Origin: Ephemerocybe angulata
Taxonomy: Eukaryota > Basidiomycota > Agaricomycetes > Agaricales > Psathyrellaceae
Direction: 5' to 3'
Length of the DNA: 64,000 bases
NCBI GenBank assembly: GCA_013368325.1
Contig: JAACJK010000122.1
Coordinates: forward strand, 182,409-246,408
Shown in pieces: positions 22,162-33,701 of this stretch. A program made the translations under genes and the position numbers. The notes beneath the pieces are model-generated. The model saw nothing but the letters and a program-made list of their open reading frames with translations. It searched no databases and was not told the DNA's origin. Numbering within the stretch: the first letter of the stretch is position 1; every line of letters starts with the position of its first letter.

Positions 22162-22621
22162 GGTGCCCGAGGGGAGGTATCTCAACTGCTGCGACATGAG
22201 TACCTGGACGCGGAGCAACCTCTCCCGGGGCAAAGGCGTACGCCCTTCATCACGAATCATCCCGTTTGTTCGTCCATCTACTAACCACCCATCTATTCTA
22301 ACGTCTATGTAGCTCTGCAACAAGTGTGGTCTCTTTGCACGCACTCGCGTCCCCACCCAGAGCAGTCCCTGCACAAATGCGGGCCTCTCGCCACGACCTC
22401 TCTCCCGCGGCCGCACCCCGCCCGCCCAACAAGGTCAAACCCAACCTCAGCACCAACACCAACACCAAGGCCAGCCCCTGCCCCGCACGCCCAGCAGCAG
22501 CACACGCTCCCGCCCATCGGCGGTCAGTACACCCACAGCCGAACGCGCAAGTGTAAATCCACCCCTCACCGTCGCGTCCAACGACGCCCAGCCCACTCGT
22601 CTCAACGCCTCGCGACGCTAA
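22162..22621 (+). pseudogene. GATA-type zinc finger remnant
   Basis: Two pieces joined by a GTACGC...TGTAG intron (22238-22312): NCCDMSTWTRSNLSRGKG, then LCNKCGLFARTRVPTQ. The second half is a standard GATA-finger CNxCGLF motif. The first half lacks the usual C-x2-C-x4-TPxWRR and looks as if several residues were lost. A glutamine/proline-rich tail follows to a stop at 22619-22621. The remnant starts directly after the broken ubiquitin-like gene, and the two may have been fused or deleted together. A functional GATA factor is unlikely here. Confidence 0.55.
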
Positions 22622-24004
22622 GGGCTCTCGAGGGAGTCCGCATCTCGCACCGACGGCCACCATCCGCGACACGGGAAGTGGGATCTAGAGAGAGTGGGTT
22701 AGGTGAGCACGGCATAATCACACGCGAAATGGTACTTACATGCTTCGCCTCTTGCACAGATTCACCACGCCGACCCCGAATCACCTTCGCTCGCCACCTC
22801 CGAGAACATCACATCCACCTAGCCAGCCCTTTTAACGCTCCTGTACCCTAGAATTAGTTGAATAAAATAGTCCTGAATACGACGCGATAATCGCTCTTGT
22901 GTTGATCGCGTTAAAAGGAGGCATGTTCATCAGGCCTAGGGCTGCGAACCGCCTTGACCCCGACGACACCGACTCATCATCCACAATACATCGCTGAGCC
23001 GCTGCGACGTGTTTGCTATCAGACGGCACAGACAGGACCTGTGCGTCGCTTCCCCCTCTTCTATTCATTTCCAATGGAGCCCTTTAGCCACAAATCCATG
23101 CTCTACCATCTCTAAGCAAACAATCACAGAGGAACCCCCAACACCGGTGCAGGGCCTACCGGCCCCTCCACGGTGGCCTACAACTCACAACTGCAGGAAG
23201 AACCGTCGTTATCCCCAACCAAGCGAGCAGCGGCCCCGTCGGACTGGCTACCCCGTGCGGCAGCAGCACACGTTCTGACGGGCCATCGCGCACACGAACG
23301 GCAACGAGGACCCATCCAATAAGCGCCTTGGACAAGGAAAACATAGGGTCACAGTATGGTGTCGAATCTCGCTGGCACGACGAAGGAATGCGCAAGGAAA
23401 GCGAGGTTGCCGAACGACGGGAGGCCCCAATGCCTTCTCGACCATCACAGGGCAATCAAAGCCCGGGCGCTTTGTCAGGTGGGCCGTGTCGCTGCTTGCA
23501 TAAGCGCCCAATTGGCGCCCAACCCTCCAAAGTTGATTACCAGGCCATGCGGTCGGCGTATAAATTCAGGAGAAATCGCAGAAATTATCGAAAAATACAT
23601 TTTTTAACATTACACTTTTTACAAGGCCATTCCACTACTGCTACATGGCACACATGTCCTCAGCATCATAGCCTGCGCAGCCCAGTGGCCTTGTTGGTGC
23701 GCAATCGGCGCTTATTCACACAATGACTCCAATGAGCAATTTGGCTAACTTGGGGGAAACTAGGGCCAATAATTCATAATTGCAGTATGCCGTTTGCCAC
23801 ATGTGGCATGTGGCCTGGTGCAGTGTCTTGCTAGTGTCGCTCGAACACTGTGGCATTGGCCACGCAGGTCTAGCTTTGACCTGACGATACCCCTTCTTAA
23901 ACATTACTGAAGAGCTGTATCCTCCCTACGTTCTTCCCGTTTCCTGTTTCTATCCCCCCACCATTCGCCGCTCGTCACTCCAACTCACAGACTCCCAATC
24001 AGCT
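22622..24004. other. Region with long but unrecognised open frames
   Basis: A plus-strand frame runs open from about 23140 to 23726 without recognisable motifs. It may be the decayed tail of the GATA gene. 23727-24004 should hold the promoter of the next gene. Confidence 0.35.
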
Positions 24005-25141
24005 ATGGAGGTTCAAGAGATCATAGATATGGTCATCGACGGTGTTGCCGAGCATCAAGAAACAGCGAAGCCGGACCTCCTTAACCTCGCGCTTGTCGCC
24101 TCTAATTGGGTCAAACGCAGTCGCTACAATCTCTTCCGTCTAGGGTACGCGAGGGTCAACATCTACAGTGCTCAAAAGGCCAGGATATTCGCCATGCTTC
24201 TGGAAAATGCCAACAGCACCATCAAGAAAGCAGAATTGAGCGATGCCACCTTACACTTCGGTCAAAGCCTTCGGGACAAGCAGATCATCTTGACATTCCT
24301 CCAAAACTCAGTAGTCACCAACACGTTGTCGCTGACGTTGGCTGCCCCCACTGGCTCTAGGGGCACCCCACAGAACCAGTTTCCTTGGCTCGCAATATCC
24401 TCGTGGTCGTCGCTCACGACACTGACAATTGTTGCCAGCCTCCCGTCTGTTCAGACCTTCGCAAATATCATCACCGCACTTCCCAAGCTCCACACGTTAA
24501 CATCGGACGTACACTTCGTAGACTTATCAGTCCCCCCGCTCTGTATCGGAACTCCTTTGCCGGCAATTCAGAACTTGCACGTCGGCCCTCGCGGTTATGC
24601 CCTATTGGGGTGGTTGGCGCTCTCGACCCAGGCTGGATACCCCCTACAAGACCTTGTCCTGGATGTTGGATCAGAAGACCCATCTCCTCTACAGGATTTC
24701 GCTCTTGCAAACGCCAACGGGGTGGATCATGTCCGGGTTACCCTTCAAGACTGTCGATGGGCACGTCGTAAGCTCGATTCTATTCTCCCTCTCGAAATTC
24801 ATGTATTAAATCTAACTTTAGATGTTTCTCGAGGCATGGCCCTACTCGACGTGGTTTTCGGTGTAGATATCGTGTTTCAGTACCCCGACTATACCGCGAC
24901 CGAGGATATCGTCCACACTTTGGAGATCCTTGCACAAGGACTGGCATCGTCGACTCTGATGGACATTGAAATCTCTCTCCCGAGGCTTCGGTCGGGGCTG
25001 AGGGATCAATTGACAGTACTTCGCGCCCTCGAGGCATTTGTCGCTGAATTCTCGCCCGTTGCGCCTGATGCACTTTCCATGTCTGTGTCAGAGAGACGTA
25101 TGGGAAGTGAACTCACATTGATAGGCCCTGCACTGTACTGA
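24005..25141 (+). CDS. F-box/LRR-like protein, single exon
   Basis: A 378-codon uninterrupted frame starting MEVQEIIDMVIDGVAEHQ. The opening matches the degenerate F-box of agaricomycetes: EIIDMVID, then LLNLALVASNWVKRSRYNLF, where VxxxW...R..LF is the conserved helix. The remainder is leucine-rich with repeat-like segments (VVTNTLSLTLAA, SLTTLTIVASLPSVQTF, LPKLHTLTSDVHF), suggesting an irregular LRR fold that would bind the substrate of an SCF ubiquitin ligase. No intron is needed. The neighbouring methyltransferase is convergent, ending 184 bases downstream. Confidence 0.75.
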   Translation: MEVQEIIDMVIDGVAEHQETAKPDLLNLALVASNWVKRSRYNLFRLGYARVNIYSAQKARIFAMLLENANSTIKKAELSDATLHFGQSLRDKQIILTFLQNSVVTNTLSLTLAAPTGSRGTPQNQFPWLAISSWSSLTTLTIVASLPSVQTFANIITALPKLHTLTSDVHFVDLSVPPLCIGTPLPAIQNLHVGPRGYALLGWLALSTQAGYPLQDLVLDVGSEDPSPLQDFALANANGVDHVRVTLQDCRWARRKLDSILPLEIHVLNLTLDVSRGMALLDVVFGVDIVFQYPDYTATEDIVHTLEILAQGLASSTLMDIEISLPRLRSGLRDQLTVLRALEAFVAEFSPVAPDALSMSVSERRMGSELTLIGPALY

Positions 25142-25324
25142 TACTTAGATATGAACGTTCTACGTGCTCAATGTGATTTGCTAAGATGTGACAAAGATGC
25201 TATTGAAGATGATACACAAGACACAAGACACAGAAGAGCGGTAGGACGGTAAGAAGACTGTAGGGAAAGTGTATCGCGGCCGCGTGCTGCGCGCAGCTAG
25301 GGATCAAGATGCGGACTCCCAGTG

Positions 25325-26611
25325 CTAGATAGAGCATTTGGTGGCTTGCACGCTGTACACTCGGGCATACTGGAGCCTATCTGAACTCTGTAGCTCTTGT
25401 CGAACGTTCTCAACAAGCATATTGTAGAGGCTGATTGGGAGGCCGTTGCCAAGGAGCAATGGTTTTGAGAGGTCAAAAATAGCCTGGTGTTTCGAAGTCA
25501 GCATGCGATTGTTTGAGATCATTCCGAGGGAAGCAACGCACTGCAAGATGGTCCTTCATAATTTGGCATGTACCATGCTCCGCCTGGGAGTCGCCTAGGG
25601 CAACAGGTACCCAGATTTGTATGCGACGAACGTTACCGAGGTCTCGGCAACCTGTGATCCAGTCTCCCATAGTAGAGGCAGCTTTAACACTCCCCCCTAA
25701 AACATCTACGGCTTGTCGAATGTATGCGAGGAAGGTTGCCCACCACGGATAAGTGCCGAGAGGGTCGATGGTGTTGGCTGAGATAGGTTCGTGGTCTTGG
25801 TTGTAGGCGAAGAGATCACATTCCAAAACCTCTAAAACGCCGTTCTGTCGCAGGGCGCGGGAAGCGTGCTCGAGGAGGCGTTGGAATCCTCGAGCCTGGA
25901 GCAGAAAACCCAAAGAAGAAAGAGAAAAGCTCGGCTCAGTACGGCGTAGTTCGAAGTGCTCAGAGATACGCACCCGCAATGACGCAAGCCGAATGGAGAC
26001 AACATCGAAAGCGTCGAAGAAATGCTGGAGACCGTAATCGAGATTATCAATTTCTAACCTGTGGCAATAATAATCCATCTAGTGAGCGAGGAGTGGAGCG
26101 GAGAGCAGCGGCGTTCAACCGGGCATACCTCACGTTGGATGGGAGATCATTGACAAGGCTGAGATGAATATCAGTTGGGTAGCCTGGAGGGAAATACTGG
26201 TGTACGAACCGCTCATTTCCTGGCGCGACGTCGAGTGCGACCGCCTGACACCGCGGAAAGTCTTGCGCAAGAGCTTTAATCCTATGCGTAGTGTTAGAAC
26301 TTGCCCTCATAATGAATATCCTGCATTCGAAGTACATACCACTCAACCGTCCTGCACCCGAGGTGAAGAACATTCTTCACCTCTGCCTTGCCATTCATCA
26401 TGGTAGTATACACCAGATTTGAGTAAGACTGGAGCTCTGAGCTATCTCAGCACAGAAAGAGTGATGATAGGTTAGTGTGCATACGGTTAGGTCCGGGCTG
26501 GGAGGGCTCCTTCGCATCCTCGTTCAAGTCCTCGCGCCCAAGTGGGTCGTTGTAGGTGGTGGTCTCGTGAGACACCTGGTAGAACTGACCTGGAACAATA
26601 AACAGCGACAT
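25325..26611 (-). CDS. SAM-dependent methyltransferase-like protein with altered motif I
   Basis: Six exons, 26611-26485, 26436-26340, 26281-26129, 26058-25974, 25895-25542 and 25483-25325, total 325 codons in one frame. The order fits the LaeA-like class I methyltransferases common in basidiomycetes: NVLHLGCRTVEW (motif I position), FPRCQAVALDVAP (motif II), LPSNVRLEIDNLDYGLQHFF, DAFDVVSIRLASL (motif III/IV), FQRLLEHASRALRQNGVLEV and ECDLFAYNQ. Motif I in active relatives reads GCGTGxW, where the glycines contact SAM. Here two glycines are replaced (GCRTVEW), so SAM binding may be weak or lost. The substrate is unknown. The start is the first ATG of the reconstructed first exon; an earlier exon cannot be excluded. 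Confidence 0.75.
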
Positions 26612-27564
26612 GGATACTGAAGAGAAGGTGGGGGACGGGGTCAGTGTTGAAAAACCAGAGTCCTATCACCATTTCACTTTTGAAGTCAAACGTGGTGATC
26701 CTGGGAGCTTCTAGAATAGGACCCTGACCAGCTGTCTCCTTACATATCTGATATTGCTGGCTGTGGCGCCAGGTCCGTGCCGCCAGGGTCCCCAAGGCTG
26801 CAAGAGCGTAATAAGTACACCTCTTCAAACAAGACCAGAATCCAGAACCAGTAGTAAACTTGAACTTGTAGTTCAACTCACCCCACGCACGGTAACACTA
26901 TGCAGGCGATGGCCAATCATGTAACTGGATTCCCCTATCCTCGCCGTCCTCGCGTAAAGGCGAAGAATGCGACCAGCTTCCCGAACCATGCGGGAGCGAC
27001 GTACCTGTACTCTCTGCTAGACGAGACTTCAAAGCACACTGCGACTCTGGGTAAACGTGAACAATAACAATGATTCTTCCTTCCTGGATGCGCCATATGC
27101 CGTGTAGCTTGAAGATCTAGAGGTCAGTATCACTAGTCAGGCTATCAGGATAACGAGTACTTGAGTAGGATCCGGAGCTCGTATACCAACCAACACTCGA
27201 TGTGGGGCTTAAAAATCCTTACCGATCTCAAGTGAACTTGTAGTTTGAGCAATAAGTGGATACCAGATATTTGAGTCAAGCGTTTAAGCGCCCTTCAGGA
27301 TTCCGATTCATACTCAGGCTCTAAATCTATGCCGAATAAGGTAGGACATCACATAGCCACTGACGGGAGCAAATTGCTTCGTCACCGTAGGCCTGGGCCC
27401 GGGATCATTCGCGAGTCTCCCTCCTTCTGCATACCAATTGCCAGTCTGTTCGCAGTGAGGTCAAAGCTTGGAAAAGGCTTTGTTAGTGAGTATCAAAAAT
27501 GAAATCAGATCCTAGCTCTCCTCTGACAAACTGATGTAGGGAACCACGAACGACCATATACCCT
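26612..27564. other. Intergenic region left of the CACTA-like element
   Basis: No gene recognised. A 130-codon minus frame (26487-26876) overlaps the methyltransferase start and is a shadow. Confidence 0.4.
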
Positions 27565-27653
27565 GATCGCGCCGTGTTCGGTTTCGAAACGTGCACTATC
27601 TGGACCATATACATACCCAGATCGCGCCGTGTTCGGTTTCGAAACGTGCACTA
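27565..27653 (+). repeat. 34-bp perfect direct repeat, likely subterminal
   Basis: Two identical copies, 27565-27598 and 27620-27653, start GATCGCGCCGTGTTCGGTTT and end with GTGCACTA. The core GTGTTCGGTTTCGAAAC recurs, diverged, in inverted orientation at about 33747-33769 and 33801-33820, and directly at about 34006-34027. The copies thus lie on both sides of the two genes between them. Confidence 0.75.
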
Positions 27654-27700
27654 CCTTGGCATTCGAATTTCGTACTACAGCGGTATATCCGTAATCTCAT

Positions 27701-29719
27701 ATGTCAGGCTTCACGCAGACCGTTGGGGGTGTCCGATACTACTCTCCCAACAGTGTGCGAGCGACTCCGCTTAACCTCGACGAGACCGATGCCAATCCCT
27801 TTATACCCCTGGGGGCGGAGCCTACGAAGGCTCGGTATGAGGATTTCCTCTCGCCCCGTCGTTGGTCGAAGCCATTTGGTTGGCTTTGCTGCGTTCCGCT
27901 CAAACCGAGGCTCCGCGGTTATCCCCTGGACACTCTTTCGGTGCTTCCAGAAGTACGAAAAACAATCACCCCTTCGCTCAATCAGGAGCGTCCCCCGAGA
28001 GTGTCGTTCGGTATCAAGGACCGCCATCGAACGAAGTGGAGAAGGCTTGAAGACAACCTGTTCAAATCAGTCACGGCTCTCAAAGGTCGCTACTCCATTC
28101 CAATGGTACTGCCCTTCCTACCCTTTAGCTTGGCCTACCACCATGAATTTGCGCATCTTTCTCTGGCCAAGCTCTGCGTGAAGGAATCCAGGGACTGGTT
28201 CATCGTCTGGCTCGGAGCATTATCGTACGCGATAGCTATCTCAATGGAGCGTCAGCAAGCAACATGGAACAGTGTATATCGTCGGTTTCCAGACTGGCAG
28301 GCGACTCTCTTCGAGGCCGGGCTCGGCGCAGCATGGATTGACGGTGTTCAAACATCTTCAATCTGCGACTTTCACCAAGATTTTGAACGGGTAGGGTGCA
28401 TCATTGACCTGATGAACCCAGACCCCGACCAACCGCCTGTGGAGTGGTTCGTGAACCACGATATCCCTGTCTGGTATAGATGGGGCTTCGAGGAGCAGAG
28501 CCGCGCAACGCAAGACCCCTCATTCGCGAAGCTCTCCCCAGGAAATATGCATCACAACCGCCCCACGTTCGCAGAAGACATCGAGAAAGATATTCGCAGG
28601 ACCTCCGGATCGCATATTCCAAAGGAGCCGGAATGGGTCGAGTTCTCCTTCTGCGACTCCTAGGGGCCGGGTTCATACACGCATCAAACCCGTACTTCGA
28701 TACTCGGCACTGTCTTGCTACACAGGCCTTCTTCGATGCACTTAGCCAAAGGAACCCTCCTCCAGCTGGTACCTGGGACTTACGGGACGACGGACTTGCT
28801 CCAGCGAAGCTCCTACCCCGCTTCAGATACCTAACGCACCTTCCAATCACCAACAGGATTCGCCATGACATCGACAACGGCAAAATTGACGATGTCCCGA
28901 GCTATTTCATCTTCACATTTCCCGGCGTTCCTTGGAGACTTGCATTACTGAGCCCTCTCGCAGCAATGTTTGTCTGTCGCCTTCCGGAAGACCATGACCC
29001 AGCAGCCATCACTCGGTCTCTCTCTCGGATGGGTACCCCGTTTCGCATCCTTAGGCTACAGTCGCCAAGCCTACCCCGTGTAACCTTACGAGCTTCGATC
29101 CACTACCAGACCCCCATGCGACCATTCGATCATATATTCACCAAAGGCGACTATGAAAGCTACGTAAACTTGCGTACACTTTTACTTGGGCAACCGCATA
29201 TGCAAGCAGCGTTAAAACGTGGCGGTATTGTTTGGCGCCTCTCTGTCGGTGTTCTGGGTCTCAGCGACGTGCTGAAATCCCCGGCACAGTGCCGAAGTTA
29301 TATCAGTCTGGATACATCAGAAGGCGCCTGGGTGGACGATAGTTTGACCAAAGCCGAGCTGGATCTTATCTGTGGGGTGTATGAATGTGTATCAGGTAAT
29401 GTATTGACCTGTCTTCCACGTTCAGCATCCCTAACTTATCTCCTCAGACGATGGAAGGCGCGCCGTCAAATCCTGGTGGCCACAAGCCTTGTATTATGAA
29501 AAAGACGAATGCGGAGAGAACTACGGGCGCTGGTGCCAACGGAGAGAGGAGTGGTACCTCACAAGGTTGAAAGCGATAGAACATGGGGCAGAACTTCTCA
29601 GTCAGCCTTTCACGTACACCGAGTGGAAGAGTAATCAGCACGGGATAGGGCTCATCCGCACATTCCATAAAGAGGTCTCCAGGCTCACACGACAAATCTT
29701 AGTTCAGGAGTTGCGATAG
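27701..29719 (+). CDS. Repetitive agaricomycete protein of unknown function, frame disturbed
   Basis: The first part (27701-28663) reads MSGFTQTVGGVRYYSPNSVR, then PMVLPFLPFSLAYHHEFAHL, WFIVWLGALSYAIAISMERQ and PPVEWFVNHDIPVWYRWGFE. From about 28640 the coherent sequence moves to another frame: TWDLRDDGLAP, PSYFIFTFPGVPWRLALLSP, MFVCRLPEDHD. It then continues through a GTAATG...CTCAG intron (about 29397-29447) to LVQELR and a stop at 29719. From memory, large gene sets in mushrooms share the FAH...WF..W.G.LSY and FxxYDVPVWYxW segments. The frame change at about 28640-28665 suggests an indel or an unrecognised intron. It is convergent with the TNP2-like transposase 3' of it and probably rides in the same element. 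Confidence 0.6.
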
Positions 29720-29966
29720 TTGTTTTACCATACTTATTTTACTCGCTCAACATAAATGGTTTGGTACGCTGCATCATCTCGAATTAGGGAAGATGATATT
29801 GTCCGACTTTAAGTAATTCGGGAGGTAGGGATACATGGGTATAAACAATCCTTGCAACCTGAGCACTGGCATACTGAGATCTGAGGCCCGAGGCCTGAGT
29901 GTTCGAGTTACTGAGAATAATCGTGTCGGAGCAATAAGTGGGTGCAAGCAAATTAGAGCAACAACA

Positions 29967-32900
29967 TTAACTCACTCGATCCATAGATAGCACAACAAGT
30001 AGATTATCAGAGATTCCATCCCATTCAAAGGGACAAGTTGCAGCATGACACTGGATGTCCTTCAAATGGATGACCCGTAGCCTCGAAATCTTGTTGAAGA
30101 CAAGCCTGGTCTCCAGTAAAGGGTAGCGTTTGAACGGATCGTCAACGTTATCCCCTAATGCTTCATACTCCCCAACAACAAAGAAATAGTCAATGATCGG
30201 CGAGCCGTCGCCAGTGATTTGGCGCTTGTGTGTGAAGATAGCCGCAATCTCCCCAGCAAGCGTTAATTGGCGTTCCCCCTCCAACCCTGGAGCACGAAAG
30301 AGGATCTGTGAGCTTCGGCGACTGCTCTTTTGGCTTGCAAAATGCACACCATTGGAGGTGACACGCTTGACCGAGCGTACAGAATTCTCGTAGGTGCACC
30401 GCTCCCCCTCCGGAAGCTGAGATATCCTTGTGCTCAGATAAGAAAAGATGGGTTCTGACAGGCTTTGGGTACTGTCGTCATCTCGCCACTCCGGCTTGCT
30501 GTCGGGGATGCCAGCACCCATGGCACTCAAATCTTTGCCAAGCGATCCCTTGAACTGGGTGTCGAAGAACCTTCCAAACAACTCCTTGATACTCTTCATC
30601 ACACTCTCTGTCCCCATGCCATATATGAAAGCTCGTAGATTTGATGCCCGGCAGAAGTTGTTCATGAAGGTGGTCTCCAATTTCCCTGTGAGTTCTATTA
30701 GCAATCTCCTACTGCGACTTTACTCAATTGCAACGGACCGAATTGATAGTTCGTATTGATCTGTTGAATGATCCCATTATAGCGCTCGAAGTGGAAGGCC
30801 CACCAGTTGTGTACAGGGCCGAACAGGCGAAGACATTCGGCGATATGAAGCGATAAGTGATGGCTGACCGAAAGTAACGATGGATCGTATAGCTTGCAAA
30901 ATCCTTCCAGGTATAGTCGGAAGTTCTCCTCGACGGCGCGAATAATCTCCTCGGTGACTCTCCTTTTCGTTGCCATCTTCACTGCAGCGATAAGGGCCAG
31001 GTAGTTGTCTAACATCTCCCTCCGAGGTGAGCCAAGCGGAAAGTGACCCCAGATACGCACAAGCGTGATGACAAGACTGATTGTGCAAAGGGTGCGCCAA
31101 TCGTCTGCGCTCAATTTTCCATGTCCTTTACTCCCGAATTTTGGGGAAGGCGCCACGATCCAGGAAGGATAGACTGTTCTCTTAATATCGCGGGACACCT
31201 CGAAAAGCACATTGGCATCGAGAACAGTCGTCGGGCTGATGGTGACCTCGAGCTCCAGGACCGGGACTTTCGAGGGAGTCGGGGAGATAATGGCGATGTT
31301 TGGGTTACTCCGGCGCTTTGTAACGAGTTCAATCAGCGTGCTGGCAGCTAGGCGGACGAGAGACTTACCCATTCGATCAAAGCTGTGGCGAGATTCGCTT
31401 TCGTGTGTTTCTTTTGAGGGACGTGGATGTGGTTAAGATAGACGAACGCTGATAGATACGTCTTCCGGCGAAGTTCGAGAGTGGACCGGTGCTTTCCTTC
31501 AATTGCGTCAAGAGTGATCGCGATCTCCTGTGCTTGCTCCTCTGGTGAGTGTAACTTCATTTTCTTCGGTGAGCTTGAACGGTCCATCTTCCACACCCTC
31601 CTACAATGATTCTTGAAATTATTAAGAAATAGGCTGTGCATGGCATCGACCGCCGCGTACTTCATCGGATCCCAGTATGGAAGGCGCAGAAGCTCCGACC
31701 ATCGGATGCCTCGAGCGTCAAAGAGAGTGTTACGCTCTTTCTGAGTGGTAGCCTCACGATATGCATGAGCCGCGGCGGTAAAGTCTTCTCGGGTATGCCT
31801 TTCCCAGGACGAGACAACGAAGTTGGTGATATCCTGCTTCAAGAGCTTACAGAAAGAGCAGAACTTGTTCGCAGAGTGTCCAGCATAGCCGCCAACCTTC
31901 CGAACAGCGGGTAAATCGCATACCAAGGCGATTATACAGCACCGTACCAGAGATCCAAAGGGCCTTGAAGCAGTGTAGGAAAAGAAGACGCCAGGGCTCC
32001 AAAGGCGCAATAGGTCGTCGACGAGAGGCTTGATCATGTGGTTGATTGTGTGGATATCAGGCTCGTATGGTCCTGGAATTATACCGGCCAGATAGATGTT
32101 CTCAGCTCGGTAGCGCATATGTATCGGCAAGTTCATGCAAGCCAAATAGATCGCGCCAACATTGCCATGCTTCCCCGCCGTCTTCCGCCCAAAGGGGTTG
32201 AACCAATCGACGTTCAGCGTAAAGGCCAAACGAAACTCCGCCGGTAGATTCTGTAGAAAGGGCTTTCCATCTGGCCCCAGGAGATCCCTGAGGGCTGATC
32301 CTGAGAATATGTCTGTATAGTCCGCCAGACCTTCTCCCCACGTCCCTGCAACGCTCTGTATGCCTTCCACAACTTCGGGTCGCGAGAGGAAGCGGCCTAG
32401 CCACCCATCCATAGGCTGATAAGCGTATGTGGATTTGGGCTTAGTGGCTGAGCCACCGTCTTGATCTGCAGTCAACTGGATCCCGCATTCGACTCCATCG
32501 AAGAAATGAGTACAGAACTTCGGATATAAGTCTGGCCCTTCATCCTGAGGATCCCCTTCGTAGATAGATTGGCATTTTGGACAGCAGGCGTAAAGTCTCA
32601 ACCAAGGATCCAGTTCAAACTGCTTGGCAGCCGACCGTACATCTTGGAACCACCATGCCTCTCCGCCTAGCACATGAACCGGGGGCGGAAGGTTCGACCC
32701 TCGCATCCCACATTTGCGAACATAAGTAACACACGCTGAAGTCACCGTAAGTCTCATCATCCCCAGCAAGAAGTCCCCCATATTTCGAGAAAGGGCGGCT
32801 AGGTAGTGAAGGATGACGACCGTTAAAAGGCAGACGAACGCAGGCTCGGCGATGGACTGAAGCTTGGATATCGTACGTTGGTGCTTACCTATGTGATTGT

Positions 32901-33701
32901 ATGGATTAATAAAAGCACGGCGAAGATATAGGCCTCTACTTACTTGAGTCGTAGACGCGATATTCGGGATCTGAAAGGGTCATTTCCAGACATCGGCTAG
33001 TCCACGCGCGCCGAATGTTTTGCTCGAGTCGTTGCGACTCGGCTTCGAGTCCCGAGAGCAGTGCCTGGCGTCTTGCCTCCAGATCGACGTCATTTAGCAC
33101 CTGCATAGCTTCTAACTTTCTCCTCACAGATCTCAACCAGTCGCCATAATCAACAACCCGTCTATTCTTCTGGTAAGGAAGACTAGGTATATCCATGCCT
33201 GGTCGAGCTGAACTCGGAAATACGATCTCGATCGAAGGGATAAGTTTCTCGAATTTCTCTCGGCGACTCAGGTAATCGAGCTCCCAGGTCTCTATCCGAG
33301 AGTTCGACAGGATCTCTGGAGCTGAAGTCAGATAGAGGAAGGTATGTCGTAGTATCAAGGGTGTGCTTACCTGGAGGTTTTTCAGACTGGGAGGCTGCAG
33401 GAGCTTGAGGAGGCTCTTCCTCATGTTCACTAGAGCCAAATAAGCCTGTCGATGGTGCGCTCCCGCTGGCTTTTAGGGTGGTGGATAGAACGGCCTGGGC
33501 GAGGAGTTCAGAGACATCGGCATCGCTCGGGCGATGACCCCCCGTTACTCGCTCGAAGTCCTCTTGTATCCTATGAGTCGCCCAAATATTCCTCCCCAGC
33601 ATGACTCCAATAACGCGCTCCTTTCCATTTGGATCTTTGGGGTCCGTGAATGAATATCGAGAGCAGGCTCTACATTGGCAAAGCTTCTTGCCCTTGCCCA
33701 T
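29967..33701 (-). CDS. CACTA/EnSpm TNP2-like transposase, probably frameshifted
   Basis: Exons: 33701-33371, 33321-32944, 32888-31369, about 31368-30739 and 30685-29967. The first three add to 743 in-frame codons. Landmarks: MGKGKKLCQCRACSRYSFTD (a cysteine cluster), a hydrophobic segment (FVCLLTVVILHYLAAL), a CCPKCQSIY finger, FTLNVDWFNPFGRK, GHSANKFCSFC and WDPMKYAAVDAMHSLFLNNF (the conserved D-x-MHxLFL of TNP2 proteins), SHHLSLHIAECLRLFGPVHN, and FMNNFCRASNLRAF. This matches agaricomycete CACTA transposases. At 31348-31370 the frame stops (EWVSLSSA) and resumes in another frame (AASTLIELVTKRRS). The only possible intron would be about 21 nt, so a one-base indel is likelier and the enzyme may be dead. 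Confidence 0.82.

Noticed and set aside
22622..23726. Large gene downstream of the GATA remnant
   Set aside because: The open frame has no recognisable motif and may be decayed; reported only as an unrecognised region.
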